A stretch of DNA of 64,000 nucleotides from Lachnospiraceae bacterium XBB2008 (GTDB taxonomy: Bacteria; Bacillota; Clostridia; Lachnospirales; Lachnospiraceae): contig FMVL01000003.1 in NCBI GenBank assembly GCA_900102235.1, forward strand, positions 620,001-684,000, in the 5' to 3' direction. Shown here piece after piece: positions 35,002-44,000 of this stretch. Below the pieces are notes generated by a model. That model had not been told where the DNA came from. It was given only the letters and a program-made list of their open reading frames with translations, and did not search any database. The first letter of the stretch is position 1; each line of letters begins with the position of its first letter. Made by a program: the position numbers and the translations under genes.

Positions 35002-36234
35002 CTATAAAAGGCTGGTATCTTCCGTGTTATCGACATCGATGATCAGCACTTTCCTGTTCTGCACCGCGTTTTCCTCTATCCAGGCGCCGTTTGCATCATG
35101 ATCGTCGATATGCCAGGGATCTTCACATCCGAGTCCTCTGGGAATGAGCTGATCCTCAGGAACCCCGAACTCCATGAGTACATTCGCAACCGCCTGCGCC
35201 CTGGCCTCTGAAAGCCGGATGCAGAAATCATGATCTCCGGAAGCGGTCGTTCCAATCACGTAGACCCGGTTATCAGGATGAGCCAGTAACTGATCTGCTA
35301 CTGCCCGAATCTCTTCGCGAGCCTTGATTTCATCCAGGAATATGGCCTGATCGCCTACGAACTGAACGCTCGCATTGTCAAGGATGACAGTCTGTATGGG
35401 CTCGACTGCGATACGGATAGGTTCGGGGGCAGGAGAAATGTCAACGATTATATCCTCTTCGTCAGCATCAACGGTAGAAACACCCGGACAGTTTTCAACA
35501 GGGATACCAGTTGTAAAATCGTTGGTGAATTCGACTGACTCCGCGCCCGCTTTGACAAGGATTTCATTCCATATCTCACGGAGCTTCTCCTTCTGAGCTG
35601 TCGAGAGCGGCTCCTGAGGATAAGCTGTCTCCCCGCAGAACGCCCATCTGACATCCACCCCGTCAAGATCCGGTATTGCCTGCGCCTCGGACAGCGCTTC
35701 CACTATATCTTCGGTATCGGCTCTCAGGAGACCGTCCTGGAAGCAAAGATATCCTTCTGTGCTGAGACCCGAATCCATTATCAGAAGTATCTTGTCAGTC
35801 GTATCGGAATCGGCGCTCTGCAGGCTCTGAGCTCCAAGCTGTATGGCCTTCAGCGTATTCACTTCCGCCGTATCGGCTGTTATCCCGTTGAATACGGTCT
35901 GCAACTGAGCAACATATTCCTGAGCGAGCTCATCTTTCTTCTCTGCGCTGAGACCGTCGATACCGGGATCTGGTATGGTCGTACTGTAGACCACCTGTGG
36001 CGAACCGTCGATAGCAATGAATGTGATCTCACCATAGGAGAGGCAAGTCTGATACATAACCTCCGTTGCCGTGGAAGAGTTAACAGGCATCTTATCAGCG
36101 TTCGAATGGGACCCAACCGCCATAGCAGTTGCAAGCTTGGACACTTCATCATCGCTGTTACCTGCGCATCCGGTAAGGAAGTAGACGGCGGCAGCAATGA
36201 TCAACAGTTTTATCGCATTGAATAATCTCTTCAT
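35002..36234 (-). CDS. OmpA-domain lipoprotein
   Basis: 410-residue lipoprotein: MKR, hydrophobic stretch, FLTGC with the lipidated Cys at 23. Residues about 60-270 look like a VWA-type or related alpha/beta domain (ITFIAIDGSPQVVY, ILLIMDSGLSTEG) and the C-terminal ~120 residues are an OmpA/MotB peptidoglycan-binding domain (FVGDQAIFLDE..., IRLSEARAQAVANVLMEFG, PRGLGCEDP). OmpA domains in Gram-positive lipoproteins suggest anchoring of an envelope complex to the wall. Between the four-helix protein and the zincin in the operon. Confidence 0.83.
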   Translation of the reverse strand: MKRLFNAIKLLIIAAAVYFLTGCAGNSDDEVSKLATAMAVGSHSNADKMPVNSSTATEVMYQTCLSYGEITFIAIDGSPQVVYSTTIPDPGIDGLSAEKKDELAQEYVAQLQTVFNGITADTAEVNTLKAIQLGAQSLQSADSDTTDKILLIMDSGLSTEGYLCFQDGLLRADTEDIVEALSEAQAIPDLDGVDVRWAFCGETAYPQEPLSTAQKEKLREIWNEILVKAGAESVEFTNDFTTGIPVENCPGVSTVDADEEDIIVDISPAPEPIRIAVEPIQTVILDNASVQFVGDQAIFLDEIKAREEIRAVADQLLAHPDNRVYVIGTTASGDHDFCIRLSEARAQAVANVLMEFGVPEDQLIPRGLGCEDPWHIDDHDANGAWIEENAVQNRKVLIIDVDNTEDTSLL

Positions 36235-36245
36235 ATGATCACCTC

Positions 36246-37232
36246 CTAACTATTATTGGCAGTATCGGATGTTAAATACTTAGGCAATTCAATAACGTTG
36301 TCAGCCATTTCTTCGGTATCAACTACGGATTCGATATCATCTGCAGATTCGATATCATTCGATAATTCCGGAGATTCTGCGTATTCCGTATCGGAACCGG
36401 CCTTATACTGTTCGGGAATATCTATTGTAACTACGGGAAGTTCGTGACTAAGCCTGGTAGTGGCTTGTGGATCAGCAAGGTATTCTGCCAGATACAGCCT
36501 TGCTTTGGCTTTAAGAATATCGCCAATGGCGATGCATTCGGAGATAGCGGCCCACATCTGGTCCTCATCAATACTAAGTTCCTGCTCAACGTTTCTCTCC
36601 ATGGTGGCAAGCTTCGCTGTCAGGATAGCTATCCGTCCATCCTCTTCCGTGATCTGCATCTCCAGAGTTTCCTTTTCTTTCCTGACCGGATCGTCGGAGA
36701 GATAGCTGATTACGAAGTTGCATATGGATGTGGCTAATGGCTCAATACAGAGAAGTATAACGACTGCATAACCTTTAGAGGTATCACCGGATTGCGCCAT
36801 ATTGGATGCATCTGCAGCAACGGTGTTAATCAGTTGACCTGCTCCGGACGCGCCATACATATCGTGGTAGGCGAAGCGAAGAATTACGGTTGCGATATAA
36901 AGAATAATGAAGCCACTAAGAGATAAGATAGTTAAGATCCAGGCGTATCTTCTGATCTTGTAAATGGCCTGATGAACAAACTTAGCGCAGAAGATGGGGA
37001 TCATGTTAAGAACGAATGCAACCCCCAATGCCATTACTATGCCCATCAGCTTACTCTGCATCATGGCTTTGTCCATGATACTGTAAAGCACGAGCATATC
37101 CATGAACGAGAACACCAGCGTAAGCACCACGATAAACGCCGGAACAGACCACCACGATCTGTCACAATGATGTCCCTCTTTGACACTATGTGTCATGGTT
37201 TTGTTGAGTTCTTTTTCTGTTATCATTGCCAT
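36246..37232 (-). CDS. Four-helix membrane protein with coiled coil
   Basis: 328-residue protein with probable membrane helices at about 29-52, 62-83, 99-120 and 155-177, then a coiled coil (about 183-225) and an acidic Ser/Asp/Glu-rich tail containing repeated ESAD/ESVVD motifs. I do not recognise the family. The start at 37232 is set by GGAGG 8 nt upstream, and the previous gene stops 2 bp earlier. It could form the membrane platform for the VirD4-like ATPase and the OmpA lipoprotein. Confidence 0.75.
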   Translation of the reverse strand: MAMITEKELNKTMTHSVKEGHHCDRSWWSVPAFIVVLTLVFSFMDMLVLYSIMDKAMMQSKLMGIVMALGVAFVLNMIPIFCAKFVHQAIYKIRRYAWILTILSLSGFIILYIATVILRFAYHDMYGASGAGQLINTVAADASNMAQSGDTSKGYAVVILLCIEPLATSICNFVISYLSDDPVRKEKETLEMQITEEDGRIAILTAKLATMERNVEQELSIDEDQMWAAISECIAIGDILKAKARLYLAEYLADPQATTRLSHELPVVTIDIPEQYKAGSDTEYAESPELSNDIESADDIESVVDTEEMADNVIELPKYLTSDTANNS

Positions 37233-37233
37233 A

Positions 37234-37689
37234 TTATTCACCTCCTCTCGACTTCTCATAAGCAGTTCCGTGATCGTAAACTCTGTCTACCTCAGCCAGA
37301 CGTGCCTTCCTAAGTTCATTCTTACGGATGCGTGCCTCAAGTTCTTTCTTAGTAGTGATATAATCGCCTACATGCATATCATTAAGAGGAAGACATATGA
37401 GCATTTTGTGGTCTTCTCTGTCTGCTTTAACCCGGCTTACGGATTCATACACCGTCTTATCAATGATCTGATCCATATAACTGCCATTCTCCGGATCGGG
37501 ATTGCCTGCTTTAAGGAATTCCACGCAGTATCCGTGGAAGTTCTCAATCAGGTCTCCAAGGCTTTCGGAGATCGTGTATCTGTGCACGGTTATGGTGCTA
37601 TGGGGGTCGAGACAGGGTATATCTACACTCCTGGGTTCAGTGATAATCTGACTGTTTCCGTGTTTTCCGATATTATTCATCTTTTTCAT
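37234..37689 (-). CDS. Protein of unknown function (151 aa)
   Basis: Small soluble protein; residues about 30-110 are mixed alpha/beta (TVHRYTISESLGDLIENF, HKMLICLPLND), the C-terminus is a basic helix (KKELEARIRKNELRKARLAEVD). No known motif. Start at 37689 with AGGAGG 8 nt upstream. It overlaps the previous gene by 17 bp and ends 1 bp before the start of the membrane protein, so it is translationally tied to both. Confidence 0.7.
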   Translation of the reverse strand: MKKMNNIGKHGNSQIITEPRSVDIPCLDPHSTITVHRYTISESLGDLIENFHGYCVEFLKAGNPDPENGSYMDQIIDKTVYESVSRVKADREDHKMLICLPLNDMHVGDYITTKKELEARIRKNELRKARLAEVDRVYDHGTAYEKSRGGE

Positions 37690-38341
37690 CTGCACATCCT
37701 CCTCTCTCAAGTGCCTGATCTATACGGGAGATCAGGATTTTTTTTCTCTCCTCGTACTTGATTCTTCCTTCAAAGTCTCCGAACTCAAGCACGGGAGTAA
37801 CGGTTCTGACATCAGCCCCTGAAACTTTAAGGATCCCCCTCCAATAGTTGGAGGTGTGCACCGAAAGGATATTCCCGGCCATTTCAATGTGATGAAGGAG
37901 CTTTTCATCTGCATTCTCGATGAATTCCTTAATCTCCGTGAGTTTAATAAGAAGTTCTTCTTTTCTTTCATCACGCTTGGTCTGCCTGGCAGCCTCAAGT
38001 CTTCTCTGACGGATTGATTCTTCATCATCGCCATCAAAAGATAAGGGGGCAGTACCCAGGATCGTATTCAGTTCGGTTAAGAGTTTTGATGCTTCCTGAA
38101 TCGGCTCCTCTGTCTCCTTGATGACATATGCATAAGTAGAATTAACGTACTTTTCGTAGGACTCTGTTCTGGCACTGAGCCAGGGAGTTCTTTCTCCGTC
38201 ATCAAAAGATCTGATCTGATTCTCCTTTGAGTCGCGCTCCCCGGTCTTCTTTTCCATAAATGAAATGTTAAAAGGAAAACCAATCCCGATGGTGCGTTTT
38301 ACCCTGGGGGGCTTTTGTAACTTATGAAGTCCGTTGTTCAT
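37673..38341 (-). CDS. Protein of unknown function (222 aa), first gene of operon
   Basis: Soluble, charged protein; residues about 75-160 are predicted helical with strong heptad character (DEESIRQRRLEAARQTKRDER), the last third is mixed. No known motif. AAGGAGG precedes the ATG (9 nt). It opens the eight-gene operon, opposite the XRE regulator's promoter region. Confidence 0.7.
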   Translation of the reverse strand: MNNGLHKLQKPPRVKRTIGIGFPFNISFMEKKTGERDSKENQIRSFDDGERTPWLSARTESYEKYVNSTYAYVIKETEEPIQEASKLLTELNTILGTAPLSFDGDDEESIRQRRLEAARQTKRDERKEELLIKLTEIKEFIENADEKLLHHIEMAGNILSVHTSNYWRGILKVSGADVRTVTPVLEFGDFEGRIKYEERKKILISRIDQALERGGCADEKDE

Positions 38342-38694
38342 AACCTTTTACCTCCTTTTTCATTCACTATGTGCCAACTATGTTTCATTTATTTGGAAGG
38401 AAAGATGCCTCCGTGAGCATAATTTATCCCAAGAAAGATGGAAACGCAATTTCAAAATCCCATATTATCCACATTTTTCTGAATTATAATCCAATTTGTT
38501 TGAATTTTTTGATTAATTGAAGTCTATCTTCTTTTCGCCGGTTTTAAAAATTTGAATTAGAATTAACGTAAATATCAATTTCAATATTTTTATATGCATA
38601 ATTCATTTTTTCTGCACAATTCACATATATATTATTGATACATGTATTTTCAGGTCATATAATAAAGCCACAAAACGAAAGGAGGCGAACAGTT
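38342..38694. other. 353-bp divergent regulatory region
   Basis: AT-rich region between the eight-gene operon and the XRE regulator. It contains the XRE promoter and, presumably, the left-pointing operon's promoter, which I could not place with confidence. No ORF with a ribosome binding site was seen. Confidence 0.7.
38635..38663 (+). promoter_or_regulatory. Near-consensus sigma-A promoter of the XRE gene
   Basis: TTGATA at 38635-38640, a 17-bp spacer and a perfect TATAAT at 38658-38663. The expected start is near 38670, giving a 5' leader of about 25 nt with AAAGGAGG. Confidence 0.8.
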
Positions 38695-39771
38695 ATGGCA
38701 AACAACACCACTACTTCAAACACCAATTCGGAAAGAGATCCAAGAGAAATCTTTTCCGCAAATCTCAAAAATTTTTTGTCTGAAAACGGAATTACCCAGA
38801 AAGAACTCGCGAAAAGACTAGGTGTAGTCGATGCCACTGTGACGGAATATTGTAATTCAAGACGATTACCCAAAGCAGAAATCCTTTTAGAATTAAAAAG
38901 GCTCTATAATATCTCCATTGATGATATCCTTGAAGGAAACTTCACGTCTTCTGCCGAAGCTGGTAGCACCCAAAAAAAATCCATCAATCGCGAATCGCTT
39001 AACGAATACCGGAAATATGTCGGAATATACTATGTTTATTATTTCGATACCAGCAGGTATAAAGGCAGAGACAGTCTACCCCCTAAAGACTCCGTGCTCT
39101 TCGGCATCCTGTCCATATACGAATCCAGATTAAATCAGGAAACATCTGCATTTGGCTGCGCCGCTGTTTTGGGAATAAAGGATCGCAAAGAAGCTACTAT
39201 ATTAAAGAAGACTCTGGAAGGCTTCAATGACGCTTCCAAGATTCTCGATCATATTGATAGCAACTATGCTTCAAGTGCATATTTAGGAGATTTTGAACTT
39301 TCCCAAGATAATATATTCATTACTCTTAACCACTCAAATACTGATAAGGCTCTGCTCATCCTTCATCATGTTGAGAGCAACAAGCCTCTTTACTCTGGCG
39401 GTATCGGCACCGTCAACTCCGTTTCTAAAGGGAGGACGCGATACCCTGTAGTACAGTTTATGGGAGTATCCAGATACCCTGTATCGATGTCCGTTGAAGA
39501 AATACAGCACAGTTTACTGCTCAACTACCCTACCTTTATAGCCGAAGAAGAAACATTAGAGATGATAGAGAATCTCAAGGCACTTTTTGCGGATTACAAA
39601 GGAAAAGAGCAGGATTTTCCCGAATATCAGAAGTTCATTGCCGTAAGATCCACTCTGGAACGATATATAACAAAGAGTCTTGAAAGAAACATGTTCAGAT
39701 ACGGAAAGATTTCGGATCAGGATGATGATGAATGGTATCACGCCATGAAGAATGCTTCGATCATAGAATGA
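38695..39771 (+). CDS. XRE-family transcriptional regulator
   Basis: 358-residue protein. Residues about 20-80 are a Cro/C1-type helix-turn-helix (SENGITQKELAKRLGVVDAT, recognition helix, then YNISIDDIL). The 270-residue C-terminal domain starts with a YVGIYYVYYFDTS segment and has alternating strands and helices; such a domain occurs in other clostridial XRE proteins and probably senses a ligand or partner. Start fixed by AAAGGAGG 8 nt upstream of 38695. Divergent from the eight-gene operon and first in an operon with the Rel/SpoT-like gene. Confidence 0.85.
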   Translation: MANNTTTSNTNSERDPREIFSANLKNFLSENGITQKELAKRLGVVDATVTEYCNSRRLPKAEILLELKRLYNISIDDILEGNFTSSAEAGSTQKKSINRESLNEYRKYVGIYYVYYFDTSRYKGRDSLPPKDSVLFGILSIYESRLNQETSAFGCAAVLGIKDRKEATILKKTLEGFNDASKILDHIDSNYASSAYLGDFELSQDNIFITLNHSNTDKALLILHHVESNKPLYSGGIGTVNSVSKGRTRYPVVQFMGVSRYPVSMSVEEIQHSLLLNYPTFIAEEETLEMIENLKALFADYKGKEQDFPEYQKFIAVRSTLERYITKSLERNMFRYGKISDQDDDEWYHAMKNASIIE

Positions 39772-39817
39772 ACGTCATCTACAATCGCAGCGATTATTTC
39801 AAATGGGAGGTGGAATT

Positions 39818-41329
39818 ATGGCATATGAATTAAAGGTCACTTTCAATGATATAATGAATATCTACAGCAAGAACCATAAGGTAGGCGGTCAACGCGACAT
39901 CAAGCTTGCCTACGAATACGCCTCAGATAAGCACTTCGGTGTAGTCCGCGGTACCGGAGAGCCCTATATCAATCATCCACTCAGAGTAGCAAGACATGTT
40001 ACTGAATGGGGGTTCGAAAGTGATGTCATCATAGCGGCTCTCCTTCATGATGTTGTTGAGGACTGCGGTGTCACCCTCTCTGAAATTGAAGACCGCTTCG
40101 GATCCAGTGTGGCGAAAATTGTAGATACCGTAACAGCATTAAGCGATAAGGATTTTAGCGATCATACACCTTCTAAGGAGCAGATTGATCTGCTTTCCGA
40201 TGCACGCCTCCAGAAAAAAATGAGCGAAAAGGCGCTGTATGTAAAAATAGCCGATCGTATAGACAATCTCAATACTCTTTCCGGTGTAAAGGAGTCTAAG
40301 CGAATTCCTAAGGCGGAACACACCCGCGAGATCATAATTCCCATGGCAAAACTCGAAAATGCATACCATTTCGTAGATATCCTTGAAGAGCTTTGTTTCC
40401 AGACCGAACATCCGAATATGTATGAAGAGATAGCAAAGCAGTACAAAAAGATCTATAACATCAACAGCAAAAGACTTCAGGAATCTCTGGATACCCTCTC
40501 AAGCGTATTCGATCCCCACCATAATAACGAGACCCAGGATCTCGATCGTTACCATAGACTTATCGTGAATTTCATGCACGATCACCGCTCTTATATCAGC
40601 ATCTTTCGACAGATAAGCCATAGCGTAAACAACATTAAAGAAGATTTGGCTTCTACGTTCACCAAAGAAAACATTGCGCTCCTTGACCTGACTCTTGTTG
40701 TAAGCGACGAGCTTTCAGACGAAAACTCAAACATCCGCCCTAATGATATATTCTTCCAATACTTCGACAAAGCCCTTTCGGGGAAAGGCTTCTATTTTAT
40801 CAAATATACCCAGACTACCTATAAAGATACCGGCTACTTCCTGATCGCAGACACGATGGATAATCTTTACAGGCTCTTTGTCAGGACGGAAACCGAATAT
40901 CAGCGTTTCATGTACGGCAACATAATTGACGCCGATAGTTTCCTTGCAATAACAGACATTAATGAGATAGAACCCCGCGATACGTATAATGAGAAGATCA
41001 AGGTATTCCGTAAAGACAACTCCTCCATGCTTATCGATAAAGGCGCTACCGTTCTGGATTTCGCTTTCTACATCCACAGTGATCTCGGACTTCATTTTTC
41101 GTATGCAATGATAGACGATTCCAAAACCCATCTTCCGCCTTACACCCGGCTCAACGAAGGCGACAAGATAACGATCGTGGCCGACGAAGATGCAAAGCCT
41201 GAAATGAAGTGGTTTAACGCCGTGAAGACCAGCAAGGCTTCTCACTTCCTGGTAAGATATTTCTCCGACCCGGATCATTTAAAAGAGTTCCTTCAGCATC
41301 AGATACAGGAAAAAGAAGGTATGATATAA
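39818..41329 (+). CDS. Rel/SpoT-like (p)ppGpp hydrolase with TGS domain, synthetase missing
   Basis: 503-residue protein. The N-terminal HD hydrolase domain has H53, H77, D78, E81, D82, D146 and N150, matching the known metal and catalytic positions of Rel enzymes. Residues about 392-455 are a TGS domain (IDKGATVLDFAFYIHSDLG, later EMKWFNAVKTSKA), as in long RelA/SpoT proteins. The region between (about 200-390) lacks the synthetase motifs and does not look like a normal one. No ACT domain. Expected role: degrading (p)ppGpp or a related alarmone. GGGAGG lies 7 nt before the ATG at 39818. Confidence 0.85.
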   Translation: MAYELKVTFNDIMNIYSKNHKVGGQRDIKLAYEYASDKHFGVVRGTGEPYINHPLRVARHVTEWGFESDVIIAALLHDVVEDCGVTLSEIEDRFGSSVAKIVDTVTALSDKDFSDHTPSKEQIDLLSDARLQKKMSEKALYVKIADRIDNLNTLSGVKESKRIPKAEHTREIIIPMAKLENAYHFVDILEELCFQTEHPNMYEEIAKQYKKIYNINSKRLQESLDTLSSVFDPHHNNETQDLDRYHRLIVNFMHDHRSYISIFRQISHSVNNIKEDLASTFTKENIALLDLTLVVSDELSDENSNIRPNDIFFQYFDKALSGKGFYFIKYTQTTYKDTGYFLIADTMDNLYRLFVRTETEYQRFMYGNIIDADSFLAITDINEIEPRDTYNEKIKVFRKDNSSMLIDKGATVLDFAFYIHSDLGLHFSYAMIDDSKTHLPPYTRLNEGDKITIVADEDAKPEMKWFNAVKTSKASHFLVRYFSDPDHLKEFLQHQIQEKEGMI

Positions 41330-41359
41330 TCAATCCAAACTTATTCAAGGAGGACAGCC

Positions 41360-41659
41360 ATGATCGACTATACTTTTTGGGATGAAAAAATAGATGATGA
41401 TACTGAATTCGAGGGAATTGAGATAGACGGTATCTTCTACGTGATACTTGGAGACCTTGAAGGATTCTATTATCTGATAAACCCTGATGACAAGAATGAT
41501 TTCCTCTTAATGAAAGAAGATGGCGAAGACCTTGTCAGTGTGCGCGATGAAAACGAGTTCTTGAAAGCGCTTATGCTGTTCCGGAATAGCCTGAAAGAGC
41601 ATTATTCCTTAACAGATGCGGAAGTAGATAGGATGTTGTTAGGGTTGTTAAAGAGCTGA
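41360..41659 (+). CDS. Small acidic protein, DUF1292-like
   Basis: 99-residue acidic protein. FEGIEIDGIFYVILGDLEGFYYLIN followed by FLLMKEDGEDLVSVRDENEF is reminiscent of DUF1292/YrzB, which is of unknown function; the match is by eye only. A clear AAGGAGG lies 6 nt before the ATG. Third gene of the XRE-Rel operon (30 bp after Rel). Confidence 0.68.
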   Translation: MIDYTFWDEKIDDDTEFEGIEIDGIFYVILGDLEGFYYLINPDDKNDFLLMKEDGEDLVSVRDENEFLKALMLFRNSLKEHYSLTDAEVDRMLLGLLKS

Positions 41660-41695
41660 GCATAAACGCATATATGAAATGCGAAGGAGCCAACT

Positions 41696-42757
41696 ATGGC
41701 AGCAGAGTTTGAAATCACAGATGGGATACTGGTTAAATATCTCGGAAAAGATGCAGATGTGATCATTCCTGAAGGAGTGACCCGGATAGGTGACTCTGTG
41801 TTCGAGGAATGTAAAAGCATAAGAAGCGTGGTGATTCCGAATAGCGTGGTGAATATAGGTCAAGCTGCGTTCATTTGCTGCCCAAATCTAAACAATGTGG
41901 TGATTCCGGATAGCGTTACCAGCATAGGACACAATGCGTTCTATGGCTGCGAAAGCCTTAGCAACGTGACAATTCCGGATAGTGTGACGAGTATAGGTAT
42001 GCTTGCGTTTCTTGATACTCCTCTATACAAAGATAAACGACTTTGGGATAATGATGTTCTTTATATAAATAATGCCTTGATAACTACAGCTTACGATGCC
42101 AAAATTTCCGATACATATGTGATAAAAGACGGTACTACCTGTATAGCTGACGGAGCGTTCCATGATTGCAATAATCTGACCAGTGTGACGATTCCGGACA
42201 GTGTGACAAGCATAGGCATCGGCACATTTTTTGATTGCGAAAATCTAATCAGTGTAACTATCCCAAAAAGCGTAACAAACATAAGTTACTGTGCTTTCTC
42301 CGGTTGCAAAAAACTACGCCGTGTGACTATCCCGGACAGCGTAACAAGCATCGGCGAAAAGGCATTTTACGAGACGGCTATATACAAAGAGAGTAGATTC
42401 CGGGACAAAGGTGCTCTATATATCAATAACTCCCTGATAGATGTCCGAGACAGGGTTTCCGGTACATATGAAATCAAAGACGGAACCATATGTATAGGTG
42501 ACAATGCATTCGCGAATTGCGAAAAGCTAAGCAGTGTGACTATTCCTAATAGTGTGAGGAGTATCGGCAACGCTGCATTCAAAGGCTGCTGGAATTTAAG
42601 TAGTGTGACAATCCCTGATAGTGTAACAAGTATAGGTGACAATGCTTTCTTTGGCTGCATAAGCCTAAGCAGCGTGACTATTCCTGATAGTGTGACGAGT
42701 ATAGGCGACGATGCATTTAAATTCTGTAACATAGAAATCAATCACCATGCCGGATGA
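41696..42757 (+). CDS. Leucine-rich repeat protein, BspA/LRR_5 type
   Basis: 353-residue protein made almost wholly of about ten LRR_5 units (SVTIPDSVTSIGDNAFFGC type, spaced about 23 residues), with two breaks (about 100-135 and 225-260) where a unit is replaced by LYKDKRLWDNDVLYINN-like segments. There is no signal peptide or wall anchor, so it is probably cytoplasmic, unlike many BspA proteins. AAGGAG is 6 nt before the ATG. Last gene of the XRE operon; its end overlaps the convergent radical SAM gene by 20 bp. The internal DNA repeats could drive recombination. Confidence 0.88.
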   Translation: MAAEFEITDGILVKYLGKDADVIIPEGVTRIGDSVFEECKSIRSVVIPNSVVNIGQAAFICCPNLNNVVIPDSVTSIGHNAFYGCESLSNVTIPDSVTSIGMLAFLDTPLYKDKRLWDNDVLYINNALITTAYDAKISDTYVIKDGTTCIADGAFHDCNNLTSVTIPDSVTSIGIGTFFDCENLISVTIPKSVTNISYCAFSGCKKLRRVTIPDSVTSIGEKAFYETAIYKESRFRDKGALYINNSLIDVRDRVSGTYEIKDGTICIGDNAFANCEKLSSVTIPNSVRSIGNAAFKGCWNLSSVTIPDSVTSIGDNAFFGCISLSSVTIPDSVTSIGDDAFKFCNIEINHHAG

Positions 42758-44000
42758 TTAAATGTCTTTTATTCAATGTTTTTTGATCTTGATCTACTAA
42801 TTTGTTGACGTGATACTCGATCAAATATTTCATAAATCCGCACGGAAGAAAACCATCTCGCCTCGTAGCATCACACCCGCCTGCACACTTTGGGAAAAAC
42901 GCGCATGTCTTACACCCCTCGAAAAGGCTGTTAAGCGGAATAGCATTAGGGCTACATCTTTTATCACTAATCCCCGTATATATATTACCAACCGATAACT
43001 CTGAATTTCCAACATCATGTTCGCAATGATATAAATATCCTTTGGCGTCAATCACGATAGAGTTATCAGAATACGCCATACACGGAATTATATGCAGCCC
43101 TTTAATACTTCTGTATTTTACCGGCAACATATTCCGTTCATCAATCTTCCTAATCAAACTAAAATACGCACTCCCTATTTTTTCATCTGAGAAGCAATTA
43201 CAATTGCTCCCAAATAATTGGGCCGGATACATAGATATATTCTTTCCTGCAAACATACTACTTACGAGATCGATTAATTCAACAATATTATCGTAATTGT
43301 CTTTATCGAAATTCAATCTCAGCGAAATATGCATCTCCGTTTCCAGGCACTCTCTTATATTCTCTATCAAGTCTGAAAACCTAAACTGACTGTCCAAATA
43401 GTTTTTCCGTTTCAGGTATACATCATCGCATCCATCTACACTGATCTGCACAAATCGTACATTGCAGGCAACAAGTTTATGAATAACCTCTCCATGTAAT
43501 AAACTGGCATTTGTGACAATTTTTGACTCTATATGAAAATCATCCTTAAGACTTGAGAAAATGTCATTAATATCATCAATACAAAGTAACGGTTCTCCCC
43601 CAAACCATCGAAGTACCAATTTTTTCCCTCTATCTGCATTTTGCAAAATGAAAGAAACAATAGATCTTTTTATTTCAGAATCAACAGAATATGATTGAGC
43701 ATCTTTCTCATAACAATAGAAACATCTGGCGTTGCAAGTCGTGGTTGGTGTAATCACAAACGAGTTGATCTTCCGTTTATCATTTGAATTATGGTCATTT
43801 CTTAAGAGGGATATTTCATCACAGTTTTCCTTTACATAAAATCCATTTTCAACCATAATCCCAAGATCTTCTTCCGTGCATTCAACTATCCTCGGGTCAT
43901 ATTCTAAACATCCAAAAGAATCGAACAATGTATTGTATACATATGTTCGATTCTTTCGACTAACAAAATAATTAAATTGTGATAACTTCAGTCCGTTCAT
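42738..44000 (-). CDS. Radical SAM/SPASM peptide-modifying enzyme
   Basis: 420-residue enzyme. N-terminal leader-binding-like region (about 1-75, NYFVSRKNRTYVYNTLFDSF) followed by the radical SAM motif CNARCFYC (C89, C93, C96), a WFGGEPLL motif and a C-terminal SPASM cluster region (CMAYSDN ... YHCEHD ... CKTCAFFPKCAGGC ... C). This layout is typical of enzymes that form thioether or carbon-carbon links in ribosomal peptides. The start at 44000 overlaps the stop of the 49-residue peptide gene by one base (TAATG), so the two are translationally coupled. Confidence 0.88.
   Translation of the reverse strand: MNGLKLSQFNYFVSRKNRTYVYNTLFDSFGCLEYDPRIVECTEEDLGIMVENGFYVKENCDEISLLRNDHNSNDKRKINSFVITPTTTCNARCFYCYEKDAQSYSVDSEIKRSIVSFILQNADRGKKLVLRWFGGEPLLCIDDINDIFSSLKDDFHIESKIVTNASLLHGEVIHKLVACNVRFVQISVDGCDDVYLKRKNYLDSQFRFSDLIENIRECLETEMHISLRLNFDKDNYDNIVELIDLVSSMFAGKNISMYPAQLFGSNCNCFSDEKIGSAYFSLIRKIDERNMLPVKYRSIKGLHIIPCMAYSDNSIVIDAKGYLYHCEHDVGNSELSVGNIYTGISDKRCSPNAIPLNSLFEGCKTCAFFPKCAGGCDATRRDGFLPCGFMKYLIEYHVNKLVDQDQKTLNKRHLIIRHGD

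Noticed and set aside
29733-38341. Zorya-type defence system
   Set aside because: An OmpA-domain protein and a multi-helix membrane protein are present, but the membrane protein does not resemble MotA/ZorA, the OmpA protein is a lipoprotein, and ZorC/ZorD/ZorE are absent.
15681-38341. Complete integrative conjugative element
   Set aside because: PcfJ and VirD4-like proteins are suggestive, but no relaxase, VirB4, integrase, excisionase or attachment repeats were found.
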